Shown here: in pieces, positions 11,415 through 19,883 of the stretch
Numbering within the stretch: position 1 is the first letter of the stretch
Layout of the letters: every line of letters starts with the position of its first letter
Assembly: GCF_029510815.1 (NCBI RefSeq)
Contig: NZ_CP120360.1
Coordinates: 1,798,001-1,862,000 of the forward strand
Origin: Janibacter sp. DB-40
GTDB lineage: Bacteria; Actinomycetota; Actinomycetes; Actinomycetales; Dermatophilaceae
Reading direction: 5' to 3'
Length of the DNA: 64,000 nucleotides
The notes under the pieces: generated by a model
Database searches by the model: none
Seen by the model: the letters and a program-made list of their open reading frames with translations, nothing else
Told to the model about the DNA's origin: nothing
Translations under genes and position numbers: made by a program

Positions 11415-12698
11415 GTGGACTCCCAGACACTCGTCAACCTGCTGCTCGTGATGGTCTTCGTCCTCGTCGGGGGTGTCTTCGCCGCCACCGAGATGGCGAT
11501 CGTGACCCTGCGCGAGGGCCAGGTCCGTGCCCTCGAGGAGGGCAGTGGGCGCGAGCAGCGACTGGCCGGCCTCGTGCGCAACCCGAACCAGTTCCTGTCC
11601 GCGGTGCAGATCGGCGTGACCGTGGCCGGCTTCTTCTCCTCTGCCTACGGTGGGTCCACCATCGCCCCGGACCTCGTGCCCGGCCTCGTCGCCATCGGCA
11701 TCCCCGAGACCGCCGCCGCCACCCTCGCCCTCGTCGCGATGACCCTGCTCATCGCCTACCTGTCCCTCGTCTTCGGCGAGCTGGCGCCCAAGCGCCTGGC
11801 GATGCAGAACAACCTGGCCTTCACCCGGGTCCTGGGGACCCCCCTGCGGCTCTTCGCCACGGTCGTCCGGCCCGTGATCTGGTTGCTGTCGGTCTCCACC
11901 AATGCCGTCGTCCGGCTCGCGGGAGGCAACCCCTCGGCCTCGGAGGACGAGATGACTCCCGAGGAGATCCGTGACCTCATCGAGGGGCATCAGGGGCTGC
12001 GCCCCTACCCACGACGGATCCTGACCGACGTCTTCCGGGCCGGCGAGCGGTCGCTGACGCGGGTGATGCGCCCGCGCACGGACGTGGAGTTCCTCGCCGC
12101 GGACCTCACGCTCGAGGAGGCCAGGGAGCGGGTGCTCGACCTCCCGCACTCGCGCTTCCCCGTCACCGGGAGGGACCTCGACGACATCATCGGCTTCGTC
12201 CACATCCGTGACCTGCTCACGTCGCCGGAGAGCGGGGCCACCCGCGTGCGCGACCTCACCCGCACGATCCTCGCCGTGCCCGACAGCCTGGAGGTCCTGG
12301 CCGCGCTGTCCCGGCTGCGGTCGGAGAAACAGCCCCTGGCCATCGTCGTCGACGAGTACGGGGGGACCGACGGACTGATCACGATGGAGGACCTCGTCGA
12401 GGAGTTCGTCGGCGAGATCTACGACGAGCACGACCGGGGCCCCGACCCCGAGGACACCGCCCGGCGCCGCGGGGAGACCCTCGTCGTCGACGGGTCGCTC
12501 AACGTCGAGGAGCTGTCCGAGCTCATCGGGACCGACGTCTCCGACGAGGACGTGGACTCGGCCGGCGGGCTCGTCATGTCCCGGCTGGGGCGGTTGGCCG
12601 TGGTCGGCGACGTCGTCGAGGTGGCCGGGCAGCGACTGGAGGTGCTCTCCGTCGACGGCCGTCGCGTGGCACGGCTGCGCATCACCCCGATCGACTGA
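11415..12698 (+). CDS. CNNM/CorC-type membrane protein with CBS domains (hemolysin C family)
   Basis: 427 residues. The N-terminal DUF21/CNNM membrane domain (about 1-190) contains the family motifs GGVFAATEMAIVTLREGQVRAL and FGELAPKRLAMQ. A cytoplasmic CBS pair follows (about 205-335, with IIGFVHIRDLL and PLAIVVDEYGGTDGLITMEDLVEE), then the C-terminal CorC_HlyC transporter-associated domain. These proteins are linked to magnesium or cobalt homeostasis; the hemolysin name is historical. The start is set by TAGCGT plus seven bases. A strong hairpin follows, shared with convergent rpsA. Confidence 0.92.
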   Translation: MDSQTLVNLLLVMVFVLVGGVFAATEMAIVTLREGQVRALEEGSGREQRLAGLVRNPNQFLSAVQIGVTVAGFFSSAYGGSTIAPDLVPGLVAIGIPETAAATLALVAMTLLIAYLSLVFGELAPKRLAMQNNLAFTRVLGTPLRLFATVVRPVIWLLSVSTNAVVRLAGGNPSASEDEMTPEEIRDLIEGHQGLRPYPRRILTDVFRAGERSLTRVMRPRTDVEFLAADLTLEEARERVLDLPHSRFPVTGRDLDDIIGFVHIRDLLTSPESGATRVRDLTRTILAVPDSLEVLAALSRLRSEKQPLAIVVDEYGGTDGLITMEDLVEEFVGEIYDEHDRGPDPEDTARRRGETLVVDGSLNVEELSELIGTDVSDEDVDSAGGLVMSRLGRLAVVGDVVEVAGQRLEVLSVDGRRVARLRITPID

Positions 12699-12715
12699 CC
12701 GGCCCCATCCCATGA

Positions 12716-12756
12716 CGAAGGGGGCGCCGCACCGGTTCGGTGCGACGCCCCCTTCG
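12716..12756. terminator. Bidirectional two-part hairpin terminator
   Basis: Outer 11-bp stem CGAAGGGGGCG (12716-12726) with CGCCCCCTTCG (12746-12756), one C/A mismatch, and then an inner perfect 7-bp stem CGCACCG/CGGTGCG with a GTT loop. It lies between the converging corC-like and rpsA genes. Both outer arms carry the recurrent 9-mer. Confidence 0.8.
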
Positions 12757-12771
12757 AGGGTGCTGCTCGGG

Positions 12772-14292
12772 TCAGTTGCCCGTGAGCTTCTCGCGAAGCG
12801 CGGCCAGCGCCTCGTCCGAGGCCAGCGTGCCCTCGTTGGTCGGCGCGGCGGGGGCCGCTGCGCCGGAGCTGCTGTTGCTGCTGCTGCTGCTCGGGGCCGG
12901 GGTGCTGCTGTCGGAGCTGTACGAGGTGGTCGCGACGTCGTCGCCACCCTCGGCGGCGGCGGCGTCGTCCGCCGCAGCCTTCTCCATCTGGGCGCGGTGC
13001 GCCTCCCAGCGGGCGTGCGCGTCCGCGTACTGCTTCTCCCAGGCCTCGCGCTGGGCCTCGTAGCCCTCGAGCCACTCGTTGGTCTCGGGGTCGAAGCCCT
13101 CGGGGTACTTGTAGTTCCCCTGCTCGTCGTACTCCGCGGCCATGCCGTAGAGGGTCGGGTCGAACTCGGTGAGGTTGGCGCCGTCCTCGTTGGCCTGCTT
13201 GAGGCTCAGCGAGATGCGGCGACGCTCGAGGTCGATGTCGATGACCTTGACGAAGATCTCCTGACCGACGTTGACGACCTGCTCGGGCAGCTCGACGTGG
13301 CGCTCGGCCAGCTCGGAGATGTGCACGAGGCCCTCGATGCCGTCCTCGACGCGCACGAACGCACCGAACGGGACGAGCTTGGTGACCTTGCCCGGAACGA
13401 CCTGGCCGATCGCGTGGGTCCGGGCGAAGTGCTGCCACGGGTCCTCCTGCGTCGCCTTGAGCGAGAGGGAGACGCGCTCGCGGTCCATGTCGACGTCCAG
13501 GACCTCGACCGTGACCTCGTCGCCGACCTCGACGACCTCGGACGGGTGGTCGATGTGCTTCCAGGACAGCTCGGAGACGTGGACGAGACCGTCGACGCCA
13601 CCCAGGTCCACGAAGGCACCGAAGTTGACGATCGAGGAGACGACGCCCGTGCGGACCTGGCCCTTCTGCAGCTCCTTGAGGAAGGTGGTGCGCACCTCGG
13701 ACTGCGTCTGCTCGAGCCATGCACGGCGCGAGAGCACGACGTTGTTGCGGTTCTTGTCGAGCTCGATGATCTTGGCCTCGATCTCCTTGCCGACGTACGG
13801 CTGGAGGTCGCGGACGCGACGCATCTCCACGAGGGAGGCGGGGAGGAAGCCACGCAGGCCGATGTCGAGGATGAGACCACCCTTGACGACCTCGATGACG
13901 GTGCCCGTGACGACGCCGTCCTCTTCCTTGATCTTCTCGATGGTGCCCCAGGCACGCTCGTACTGAGCGCGCTTCTTGGACAGGATCAGGCGGCCTTCCT
14001 TGTCCTCCTTCTGGAGGACGAGGGCCTCGACCTCGTCGCCGACGGCGACGATCTCGGCGGGGTCGACGTCGTGCTTGATGGACAGCTCGCGCGAGGGGAT
14101 GACGCCCTCGGTCTTGTAGCCGATGTCGAGGAGCACCTCGTCGCGGTCGACCTTGACGATGTGGCCCTCGACGATGTCGCCATCGTTGAAGTCCTTGATC
14201 GTGGCGTCGATGGCGGCGAGAAGATCTTCCTCAGAGCCGATGTCGTTGACGGCGATCTGAGGGGCGGTCGTGTCGACCGTGCTGGCAGTCAT
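12772..14292 (-). CDS. rpsA: 30S ribosomal protein S1
   Basis: 506-residue mRNA-binding protein of the small ribosomal subunit. It has four S1 RNA-binding repeats (about residues 35-105, 125-190, 205-275 and 290-360), shown by repeated patterns such as GDIVEGHIVKVDRDEVLLDI and GAFVDLGGVDGLVHVSELSW. The four-repeat form is the actinobacterial one. The tail is low complexity: a basic/aromatic stretch followed by a Ser-rich run and TNEGTLASDEALAALREKL. It starts at ATG 14292 behind a normal leader and promoter. Confidence 0.96.
   Translation of the reverse strand: MTASTVDTTAPQIAVNDIGSEEDLLAAIDATIKDFNDGDIVEGHIVKVDRDEVLLDIGYKTEGVIPSRELSIKHDVDPAEIVAVGDEVEALVLQKEDKEGRLILSKKRAQYERAWGTIEKIKEEDGVVTGTVIEVVKGGLILDIGLRGFLPASLVEMRRVRDLQPYVGKEIEAKIIELDKNRNNVVLSRRAWLEQTQSEVRTTFLKELQKGQVRTGVVSSIVNFGAFVDLGGVDGLVHVSELSWKHIDHPSEVVEVGDEVTVEVLDVDMDRERVSLSLKATQEDPWQHFARTHAIGQVVPGKVTKLVPFGAFVRVEDGIEGLVHISELAERHVELPEQVVNVGQEIFVKVIDIDLERRRISLSLKQANEDGANLTEFDPTLYGMAAEYDEQGNYKYPEGFDPETNEWLEGYEAQREAWEKQYADAHARWEAHRAQMEKAAADDAAAAEGGDDVATTSYSSDSSTPAPSSSSSNSSSGAAAPAAPTNEGTLASDEALAALREKLTGN
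12868..12892 (-). repeat. AGC trinucleotide tract in the rpsA tail
   Basis: On the coding strand this reads as near-uniform AGC codons broken by one AAC, encoding a Ser run with one Asn. It lies in the low-complexity C-terminal tail of S1, where length change would be tolerated. Confidence 0.6.
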
Positions 14293-14359
14293 GTAGTAGG
14301 AACTCCGATTGTGGACAGTTGATCGTACGGACAGGTGGATACACAAAGAGTGCCCACCC

Positions 14360-14388
14360 ATGCTAGTCGCCGTGGGCCATGCGGACAA
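14360..14388 (-). promoter_or_regulatory. SigA-type promoter of rpsA
   Basis: TTGTCC (14388-14383), a 17-base spacer, then TAGCAT (14365-14360). This leaves a leader of about 60 bases before the rpsA ATG at 14292. It is one of only two recognisable full -35/-10 promoters in the window, which fits a highly expressed ribosomal gene. Confidence 0.6.
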
Positions 14389-14415
14389 AACCCCCTTCCG
14401 GGTTACGGTCCGTCC

Positions 14416-15246
14416 ATGGGTGATGGCTGGTCCGACGGGACGAACTCGGTGGCACGGCGCGAGAGCGGGCAGGCCGAGACGGTGGCCGCGAACCGGTCCT
14501 GGTGGGACCGCGAGGCCGAGGACTACCTCGACGAGCACGGGGACTTCCTCGGCGACGCGGAGCTGGTGTGGGGGCCCGAGGGGTGGACGGAGTCGCAGCT
14601 GCGCGTGCTCGGTCCGCCCGAGGCCCTCCGTGGCGCCGACGTCCTGGAGTTCGGTGGCGGCGCGGCCCAGGGTGGCCGCTGGTGCGCCGCGCAGGGCGCA
14701 CGCGTGGTCTCCAGCGACCTGTCGAGCGGGATGCTGCGCACCGCACGACACATCGACGCCCGCTCCCCCGGGCCCGCGCCGACGCTGCTGCAGTCCGACG
14801 CCACCCGGCTGGGCCTGGCCGACTCGAGCTTCGACATCGTCTTCTCCGCCTACGGCGCGACCCCCTTCGTCGCGGACAGCGCGGGGCTCATGGTGGAGCT
14901 GGCCCGGGTCCTGCGGCCCGGTGGCACGCTCGCCTTCTCCACCTCGCACCCGATCCGCTGGGCCTTCCCCGACGTGCCCGGGCCGGAGGGCCTGACGGCC
15001 ACCGCCTCGTACTTCGACGAGACCCCCTACGTCGAGGACGAAGGGGGTCGGGCCGGCTACGTCGAGCACCACCGCACGATGGGCCACCGGATCGCCGAAA
15101 TCCTCGAGGCCGGGCTGGTGCTGCGCGCGGTGCTGGAGCCGGAGTGGCCGGCGGACAACACCGCGGTGTGGGGCGGCTGGTCGCCGTTGCGCGGGCAGCG
15201 CTTCCCGGGGACGGCCATCTTCGTGGCCACGCGTCCGCGCGGATGA
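14416..15246 (+). CDS. Class I SAM-dependent methyltransferase
   Basis: 276-residue cytoplasmic methyltransferase. The SAM-binding glycine loop is VLEFGGGAAQGGRW (about residues 75-88), followed by the acidic strand end VVSSDLS, motif DATRLGLADSSFDIVFSAYG, and the post-motif LARVLRPGGTLAFSTSHPIRW. This last pattern resembles small-molecule methyltransferases of the Methyltransf_11 type. ATG 14416 lies six bases after TACGGT (14404-14409), indicating a leaderless mRNA. It is divergent from rpsA. The substrate cannot be inferred; its neighbours are housekeeping genes on one side and the polysaccharide island on the other. Confidence 0.85.
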   Translation: MGDGWSDGTNSVARRESGQAETVAANRSWWDREAEDYLDEHGDFLGDAELVWGPEGWTESQLRVLGPPEALRGADVLEFGGGAAQGGRWCAAQGARVVSSDLSSGMLRTARHIDARSPGPAPTLLQSDATRLGLADSSFDIVFSAYGATPFVADSAGLMVELARVLRPGGTLAFSTSHPIRWAFPDVPGPEGLTATASYFDETPYVEDEGGRAGYVEHHRTMGHRIAEILEAGLVLRAVLEPEWPADNTAVWGGWSPLRGQRFPGTAIFVATRPRG

Positions 15247-15277
15247 GGCCGCCCGGCGGGACACCGCCGGTCGTGCG

Positions 15278-16300
15278 TCAGCCGCGGCGCAGACGCGTGG
15301 TGTCGTCGTCGCCGAAGACCGGGTCGCCACGGTCGTCCGCGTAGGCCGGCACGGTGTCACGGCGCTTGCCACGGCCGATGATGACCGACAGGACCAGGCC
15401 GCCGAGCAGCAGGAGCAGGCCGATGGCGGTGAAGGCGATCGGCAGGGTGGTGTGGACCAGCGCCAGCAACGTGGAGCTGGACTTGTAGTCCTCGACGTTG
15501 GTGTCGACGGTCTCCTGCGTGAAGCTCGAGGTGGTCGTCAGGGCGTTGACGCTCTCCCCATCGTGGCGGAACTCCTGGTGCTGGTCCTCGACACGGTCGA
15601 TGATGACGCCCGTCACCGGGTCCACCCAGAAGGTGCGCTCGTTGGAGTAGAAGCGGTCGGCCTCGACGGCCGGGGAGGAGGCGCCCTTGCCGAACAGCGA
15701 TCCCGGCAGCTCCATCGTCGTGTACTTGGTGAGCGGGACCTCGCTGGTGAACCTGTACAGGTCCATCCCCTGGATCGTGTCCTCGCCCTCGTAGGTGACG
15801 GGGTAGGCCTTGCCCACGGTCGCGTCCCACCACTGGTAGGTGTCGACGGGCTTGGTGTCGAACGGGAACTTCACGACCTGTCCCTCGCGCTCGACCTCCT
15901 CGCCGTTCTCGGACTCGCCGCAGCAGTTGATCGCCTCGCCGGTGTGGCGGTCGAAGACGGCGACGGACGTGCTGCCGGCCATCGGCATGTTGTCACCGTT
16001 GTTGTCGCTGACCTGGCCCATGTTCCACACCGCGACGTCGCGACCGGTCTCCTCGGACGCGGCCTCGGAGGCCTCCGGGTCACCGATGATGCGCACGGTG
16101 GTGGTCAGCTCGCCCGAGCCCGGCTCGACGTTGTCGGCGTCGAAGTAGGTCGCGTCGGGGTCCTGGACGACCGAGGTCGAGTTCTGGTTGGTCGGGACCA
16201 CCGCGAGGTTCGGGTAGGCATAGAACCGGAAGAGCAGTCCCATGGTGAGGATGAACGCGCCGACGCCCATGATGATCGCCGGCAGCAGATACTTGCGCAC
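15278..16300 (-). CDS. DUF3068 (PorA-family-like) membrane-anchored protein
   Basis: 340 residues. An N-terminal membrane segment (KYLLPAIIMGVGAFILTMGLLF, about 3-24) is followed by an extracytoplasmic domain and a C-terminal membrane segment (about 285-310) with a short charged tail. This is the layout of actinobacterial DUF3068 proteins, found near cell-envelope glycan genes. A Cys pair in INCCGESE may form or bind through disulfides. GTG 16300 is preceded by AAGGAGG, nine bases upstream, a strong ribosome-binding site that rules out the longer reading. It lies downstream of the hddA-gmhA-gmhB genes and may be co-transcribed. Function unknown. Confidence 0.8.
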   Translation of the reverse strand: MRKYLLPAIIMGVGAFILTMGLLFRFYAYPNLAVVPTNQNSTSVVQDPDATYFDADNVEPGSGELTTTVRIIGDPEASEAASEETGRDVAVWNMGQVSDNNGDNMPMAGSTSVAVFDRHTGEAINCCGESENGEEVEREGQVVKFPFDTKPVDTYQWWDATVGKAYPVTYEGEDTIQGMDLYRFTSEVPLTKYTTMELPGSLFGKGASSPAVEADRFYSNERTFWVDPVTGVIIDRVEDQHQEFRHDGESVNALTTTSSFTQETVDTNVEDYKSSSTLLALVHTTLPIAFTAIGLLLLLGGLVLSVIIGRGKRRDTVPAYADDRGDPVFGDDDTTRLRRG

Positions 16301-16376
16301 GAGAGTAACCCTCCTTGGCCTGAACAACTTACCGGACGGTAGCACCTCTCCGGCCTCGCTTCACGCGGGACGCACC

Positions 16377-16946
16377 CTAGAAGACGTGTCCTTCGCCACC
16401 GTTGACATCGGGGCGCTCGTCACCGGGCGTCGTCGAGCCCAGAAGTCGGTCGACCACAACGGCGATCCCCGCGTCCTCGCCGACCCGGGTCGTCCGCATC
16501 CCGAGACCTGCGGCCGGGGCGAGATCGGTCGGCATGTCACCGATCATCAGGCAACGGTCCGCCCGCGCCCAGGGCGCTCGGGCGAGCGCCGCCCGGAAGA
16601 GGCCGTCCCGCGGCTTGCGGCAGCCACACGTCCCCTCCTCGTGCGGGCACACCGCGATCGCGTCGAGACGGCCGCCCCCACGGGCCAGTCCCTCAGCGAG
16701 GGACCCGTGCACGGACTCGAGGTCGTCGGCGGTCATCCGGCCGCGCGCGACACCCCGCTGGTTGGTCACGAGGACGGTGCGGCACCCGGACGCCGTGATC
16801 CGGCCGACGGCACGGGCGGCGCCCGGCAGCAGGACCAGCTCGTCCGGGTGGGTGACGTACCCGTCCTCGATGCGCACGTTGAGCGTCCCGTCCCGGTCGA
16901 GCAGGACGAGGTCGAAGGGGGCTCCCGGCGCGGCCGGGTCGATCAC
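16377..16946 (-). CDS. gmhB: HAD phosphatase, GmhB-like (heptose 1,7-bisphosphate phosphatase)
   Basis: About 189-residue histidinol-phosphatase/GmhB-type HAD hydrolase. It has the nucleophile motif LLDRDGTLN with DGYVTHPDEL, motif II VLVTNQRGVARG, a CPHEEGTCGCRKP-type Zn-binding loop, and the acidic motif MIGDMPTDLAPA. In the nucleotide-heptose pathway GmhB removes the C7 phosphate of heptose 1,7-bisphosphate. It follows gmhA and hddA on the same strand, which supports that assignment. The start is uncertain: GTG 16946 is used; GTG 17015 or CTG 16979 would overlap gmhA. An N-acetylmuramate- or histidinol-type phosphatase is the alternative. Confidence 0.8.
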   Translation of the reverse strand: MIDPAAPGAPFDLVLLDRDGTLNVRIEDGYVTHPDELVLLPGAARAVGRITASGCRTVLVTNQRGVARGRMTADDLESVHGSLAEGLARGGGRLDAIAVCPHEEGTCGCRKPRDGLFRAALARAPWARADRCLMIGDMPTDLAPAAGLGMRTTRVGEDAGIAVVVDRLLGSTTPGDERPDVNGGEGHVF

Positions 16947-16975
16947 CGCGGGACCGAACCACCACGGCTGCGGGA

Positions 16976-17587
16976 TCAGCCCGGCTCCTGCATCGCGTGG
17001 TCGACCGCCTCGCACCAGGAGTGCGCCCAGAGCAGGTGGACCTCTTGGATCCGCGGTGTCTCCTGCGAAGGCACGACGAGGAGGTGGTCGGCGTGCTCGG
17101 CCAGGCCGGCCCCCTTCGCCCCGGTCATGAGGATCGTGACGAGACCGCGTGAGCGCGCCTCCGCGAGCGCGGCGACGATGTTGGGACTGCTGCCCGAGGT
17201 GGACATCGCGAGGAGGACGTCCCCGGGTCGGCCGAAGGCCTGCACCCCCCGCAAGAAGACTTGGTCGAAACCGTAGTCGTTGCCGATCGCGGTCAGCGAG
17301 GAGTGTGACTCGGCCAGGCTGATGGCCGGCAGCGGGTGACGGTCGGCGACGCACTTGCCGAGGAACTCCGCGGCGACGTGGCTGGAGATCGCGGCACTGC
17401 CGCCGTTGCCGGCGACGAGGAGCGTCCGCCCGGAGCGCAGGGCCGCCAGCACCGCACGGCCGGCCTCGAGCGCGGGCTCGCGCAGCTCGGGGGCGGCGAC
17501 CCGGGTCGCCAGCTCACCCCACGCCGCGATCCCGGCGTCCAGTCGCGCCGGGACGTCGTCGCTCGCCGTGGTGTCGTCGGTGGTCAT
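16976..17587 (-). CDS. gmhA: SIS-domain sedoheptulose 7-phosphate isomerase, GmhA-like
   Basis: 203-residue SIS-fold sugar-phosphate isomerase. It shows the phosphosugar loop LLVAGNGGSAAISSHVAAEF (about 58-77), SLAESHSSLTAIGNDYGFDQVF and MSTSGSSPNIVAAL, and the C-terminal QEVHLLWAHSWCEAVD helix, all typical of GmhA and DiaA relatives. Between hddA and gmhB the GmhA role (sedoheptulose 7-phosphate to D-glycero-manno-heptose 7-phosphate) is the natural reading. Its ATG overlaps the hddA stop by four bases (ATGA), so the two are coupled. Confidence 0.87.
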   Translation of the reverse strand: MTTDDTTASDDVPARLDAGIAAWGELATRVAAPELREPALEAGRAVLAALRSGRTLLVAGNGGSAAISSHVAAEFLGKCVADRHPLPAISLAESHSSLTAIGNDYGFDQVFLRGVQAFGRPGDVLLAMSTSGSSPNIVAALAEARSRGLVTILMTGAKGAGLAEHADHLLVVPSQETPRIQEVHLLWAHSWCEAVDHAMQEPG

Positions 17588-18627
17588 TGCCTGCCCTTCC
17601 ACGTGGTGACGCCGTGCTTGGTGAAGGTGAACTCCGAGACCGACAGGCCCAGGTCGATCAGGGCGTCGGCGACGACGTGGCGCCGCTCGAACTCGCAGAT
17701 GAAGATCAGGTGGCCACCGCCCCCGGCTCCCGTGACCTTGCCCCCGAGCGCACCGCTGTGCATGGCCCGGTCGACGGCCTGCGTGATGAGCGGGGTGGTG
17801 ATGCGCGAGGACATGCGCTGCTTCTCGCGCCACGCCTCGCCGAGCAGGTGACCGACCTCGTCGACCCGTCCCCTCAGCAGGGCGACGCGCATGGCGTCGG
17901 CGAGGTCGCGCTGGGCCCGCAGACCGGCCACGGCGTCGACGTTCCCGGTCTCGTAGCGCGCGACCTGGTCCTCGATGATGTGGTCGCTGACCCGGGTGCG
18001 TCCGGTGTACGCGAGGAGCATGTTGTGCTCCAGCTCGTGCACGGTGTCGGGACGCACGCGCAGGGGGTTGACGACGACCTGGCCGTCGGTGCGGAACTCC
18101 ATGAAGTTGAAGCCGCCGAAGGCGGCGGCGTACTGGTCCTGGGAGCCACCGGGGATCGCGAGGTCCTCGCGCTCGAGGCGGTAGGCGAGCTCGGCGATCT
18201 CGTACGGTCCCAGGTCGAGTCCGCAGTGACGGCCGACGAGGTCGATGACGGCCACCATCACGGCACTCGAGCTGCCCAGACCCGACCCGGGCGGGGCGTT
18301 GGTGTGCAGGAAGAGGTCGAAGCCGTCCGAGGCCATCGCCCCCTCGAGCGCCATGATCCTCGCGATCGCCGCCTTGGGCAGGTCCAGCTCGCCGTCGAGC
18401 TCGAGCGGCGCGCCCACGTCGTAGCCGATGGAGGTGCCGTAGTCGTGCGACTCGACGGTGATGTGCCCGTCGTCGCGCGGCCGCAGCGTCGCGTAGGCGT
18501 AGCTGCCGATCGTGGCGCTGAGGACCGCTCCCCCTTCGCGCTCCGGGAACGGCGCCACGTCGGAGCCACCTCCGGCGAAGCTGACCCGAAGGGGCGCACG
18601 GGCACGCAGTACCGGGCGCACGGTCAT
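17584..18627 (-). CDS. hddA: GHMP kinase, D-glycero-manno-heptose 7-phosphate kinase (HddA-like)
   Basis: 347-residue GHMP-superfamily sugar kinase. The N-terminus RARAPLRVSFAGGGSDV is characteristic of HddA/LmbP heptose kinases. The ATP loop is PPGSGLGSSSAVMVAV (about 105-120), and the C-terminal motif 3 is GGKVTGAGGGGHLIFIC. It phosphorylates C1 of heptose 7-phosphate, committing it to a nucleotide-activated heptose. ATG 18627 is chosen because GAGGGAG sits just upstream. It is the first gene of hddA-gmhA-gmhB and is divergent from an acyltransferase gene. A fucokinase-like sugar kinase is the main alternative. Confidence 0.87.
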   Translation of the reverse strand: MTVRPVLRARAPLRVSFAGGGSDVAPFPEREGGAVLSATIGSYAYATLRPRDDGHITVESHDYGTSIGYDVGAPLELDGELDLPKAAIARIMALEGAMASDGFDLFLHTNAPPGSGLGSSSAVMVAVIDLVGRHCGLDLGPYEIAELAYRLEREDLAIPGGSQDQYAAAFGGFNFMEFRTDGQVVVNPLRVRPDTVHELEHNMLLAYTGRTRVSDHIIEDQVARYETGNVDAVAGLRAQRDLADAMRVALLRGRVDEVGHLLGEAWREKQRMSSRITTPLITQAVDRAMHSGALGGKVTGAGGGGHLIFICEFERRHVVADALIDLGLSVSEFTFTKHGVTTWKGRQ

Positions 18628-18710
18628 GGATCTCCCTCTCATGGAGCACAATCGAGTGATACCGAATAGTAGGTGACGACATCGACACGCATCCGCACGC
18701 CCGGCCACGC

Positions 18711-19883
18711 ATGCTCGGCCTCGACCTGCTCCGCGCGGTCGCGGCCTGGCTCGTGCTGCTGTCCCACGTCGCCTTCTGGACCGGGAAGAGCAGCGAGGGC
18801 GTCGTCGGTGGGCTCGCCGCCCGCGGTGAGCTCGGGGTCGCGGTCTTCTTCGCGCTGTCGGCCTTCCTGCTGTCCGCCCCCTTCGTCCGGCGGGCGCTCG
18901 GCCGACCGGCCCGGTGGTCGCTCGGCACCTACCTCGTCCGTCGAGCGGCGCGGATCATGCCGGCCTACCTGCTCGCGCTCGCCGGTGTCGTCGCCGCGGC
19001 CGCCGTGCTCGGTGGGGCGGCGGCGGACGTGCTCGACGTCCCGACGGTGCTCGTCCACCTCGTCATCGGGCAGGGCTGGACGGGTCGCACCTTCCAGTCC
19101 TTCACCCAGACGTGGAGCCTGACGACCGAGGTCACGTTCTACCTCCTCCTCCCCCTCGCCGCCCTCCTGCTGGCCCGGCCGACGAGGGCGGCCACCCCCA
19201 CGGCGACCGCCCGCCGGCTGCTCGCGGCCTGCGGGGTCGTCGCCGTCGTCGGACTGCTCGGCCAGGGCCTCACCGGCCTGCTGCCGAACCCCGACCCCGC
19301 AGGCGTCCTCGGCACCTCGGCGGCCGGGCACGCCGCGTGGTTCGCCCTCGGGACCGCCGTCACGGTCGTCATCGAGGCCGAGCAGGCGGGCCACCCGGTC
19401 ACCCGGCGCCCCTCCGTGGAGTTCCTGCGAACGAGTCCCGGGACCCTGCTCGTCCTCGCCGGCGTGCTCTGGCTGGTCGCGTCGACGGACGTGGCCGGAC
19501 CCCGGGGCCTCGAGCCGGCGAGTGGCGCCGAGTCGGTCGCGGCCGAGGCCCTCTACGGGCTCGTCGCCGGGTGCCTGCTCCTCGTCGCGACCACCCGCGG
19601 ACTGACGGAGCTGCTCACCGACTCACCGCTCGCCGGACCGGCCCGGTGGCTGGGCGACACCTCCTACGCCGTCTTCCTCTGGCACGTCCTCGTGCTCCAG
19701 GTCAGCTTCGCGGTCCTCGACCTGCAGCTCTTCGCCGCCCCCTTCGTCCTCACCCTGGTGCTGACCACCGTGGTCAGTCTGGGTCTGGCGCACCTCTCGT
19801 GGAGCCTGCTGGAGCGCCCGGTGCTGGCCCGGGCCCACCGACGCCGGCACGCACCAGCGCCGCAGCCAGCACCCCGAGGGTGA
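18711..19883 (+). CDS. Acyltransferase 3 family membrane protein (OafA-like, no SGNH domain)
   Basis: 390-residue polytopic O-acyltransferase. The N-terminal family motif reads LDLLRAVAAWLVLLSH (about 4-19), with the later motifs RRAARIMPAYLLAL, TWSLTTEVTFYLLLPL and GDTSYAVFLWHVLVLQ. About ten membrane segments are visible. It likely transfers acetyl or another acyl group onto a cell-envelope glycan. The start is uncertain; ATG 18711 leaves only three residues before the motif. The last 110 bases overlap, tail to tail, the 3' end of the large AftD-like gene on the other strand. Confidence 0.82.
   Translation: MLGLDLLRAVAAWLVLLSHVAFWTGKSSEGVVGGLAARGELGVAVFFALSAFLLSAPFVRRALGRPARWSLGTYLVRRAARIMPAYLLALAGVVAAAAVLGGAAADVLDVPTVLVHLVIGQGWTGRTFQSFTQTWSLTTEVTFYLLLPLAALLLARPTRAATPTATARRLLAACGVVAVVGLLGQGLTGLLPNPDPAGVLGTSAAGHAAWFALGTAVTVVIEAEQAGHPVTRRPSVEFLRTSPGTLLVLAGVLWLVASTDVAGPRGLEPASGAESVAAEALYGLVAGCLLLVATTRGLTELLTDSPLAGPARWLGDTSYAVFLWHVLVLQVSFAVLDLQLFAAPFVLTLVLTTVVSLGLAHLSWSLLERPVLARAHRRRHAPAPQPAPRG

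Noticed and set aside
14383..14402. GGAAGGGGGTT near the rpsA promoter as another copy of the 9-mer hairpin
   Set aside because: It differs from the 9-mer (GGAAG rather than CGAAG), has no paired arm, and abuts the promoter rather than a gene end.
18673..19122. Alternative frame and GTG start near the first acyltransferase
   Set aside because: It is in a different frame from the acyltransferase motifs and gives a Ser/Arg-rich product with no family pattern.
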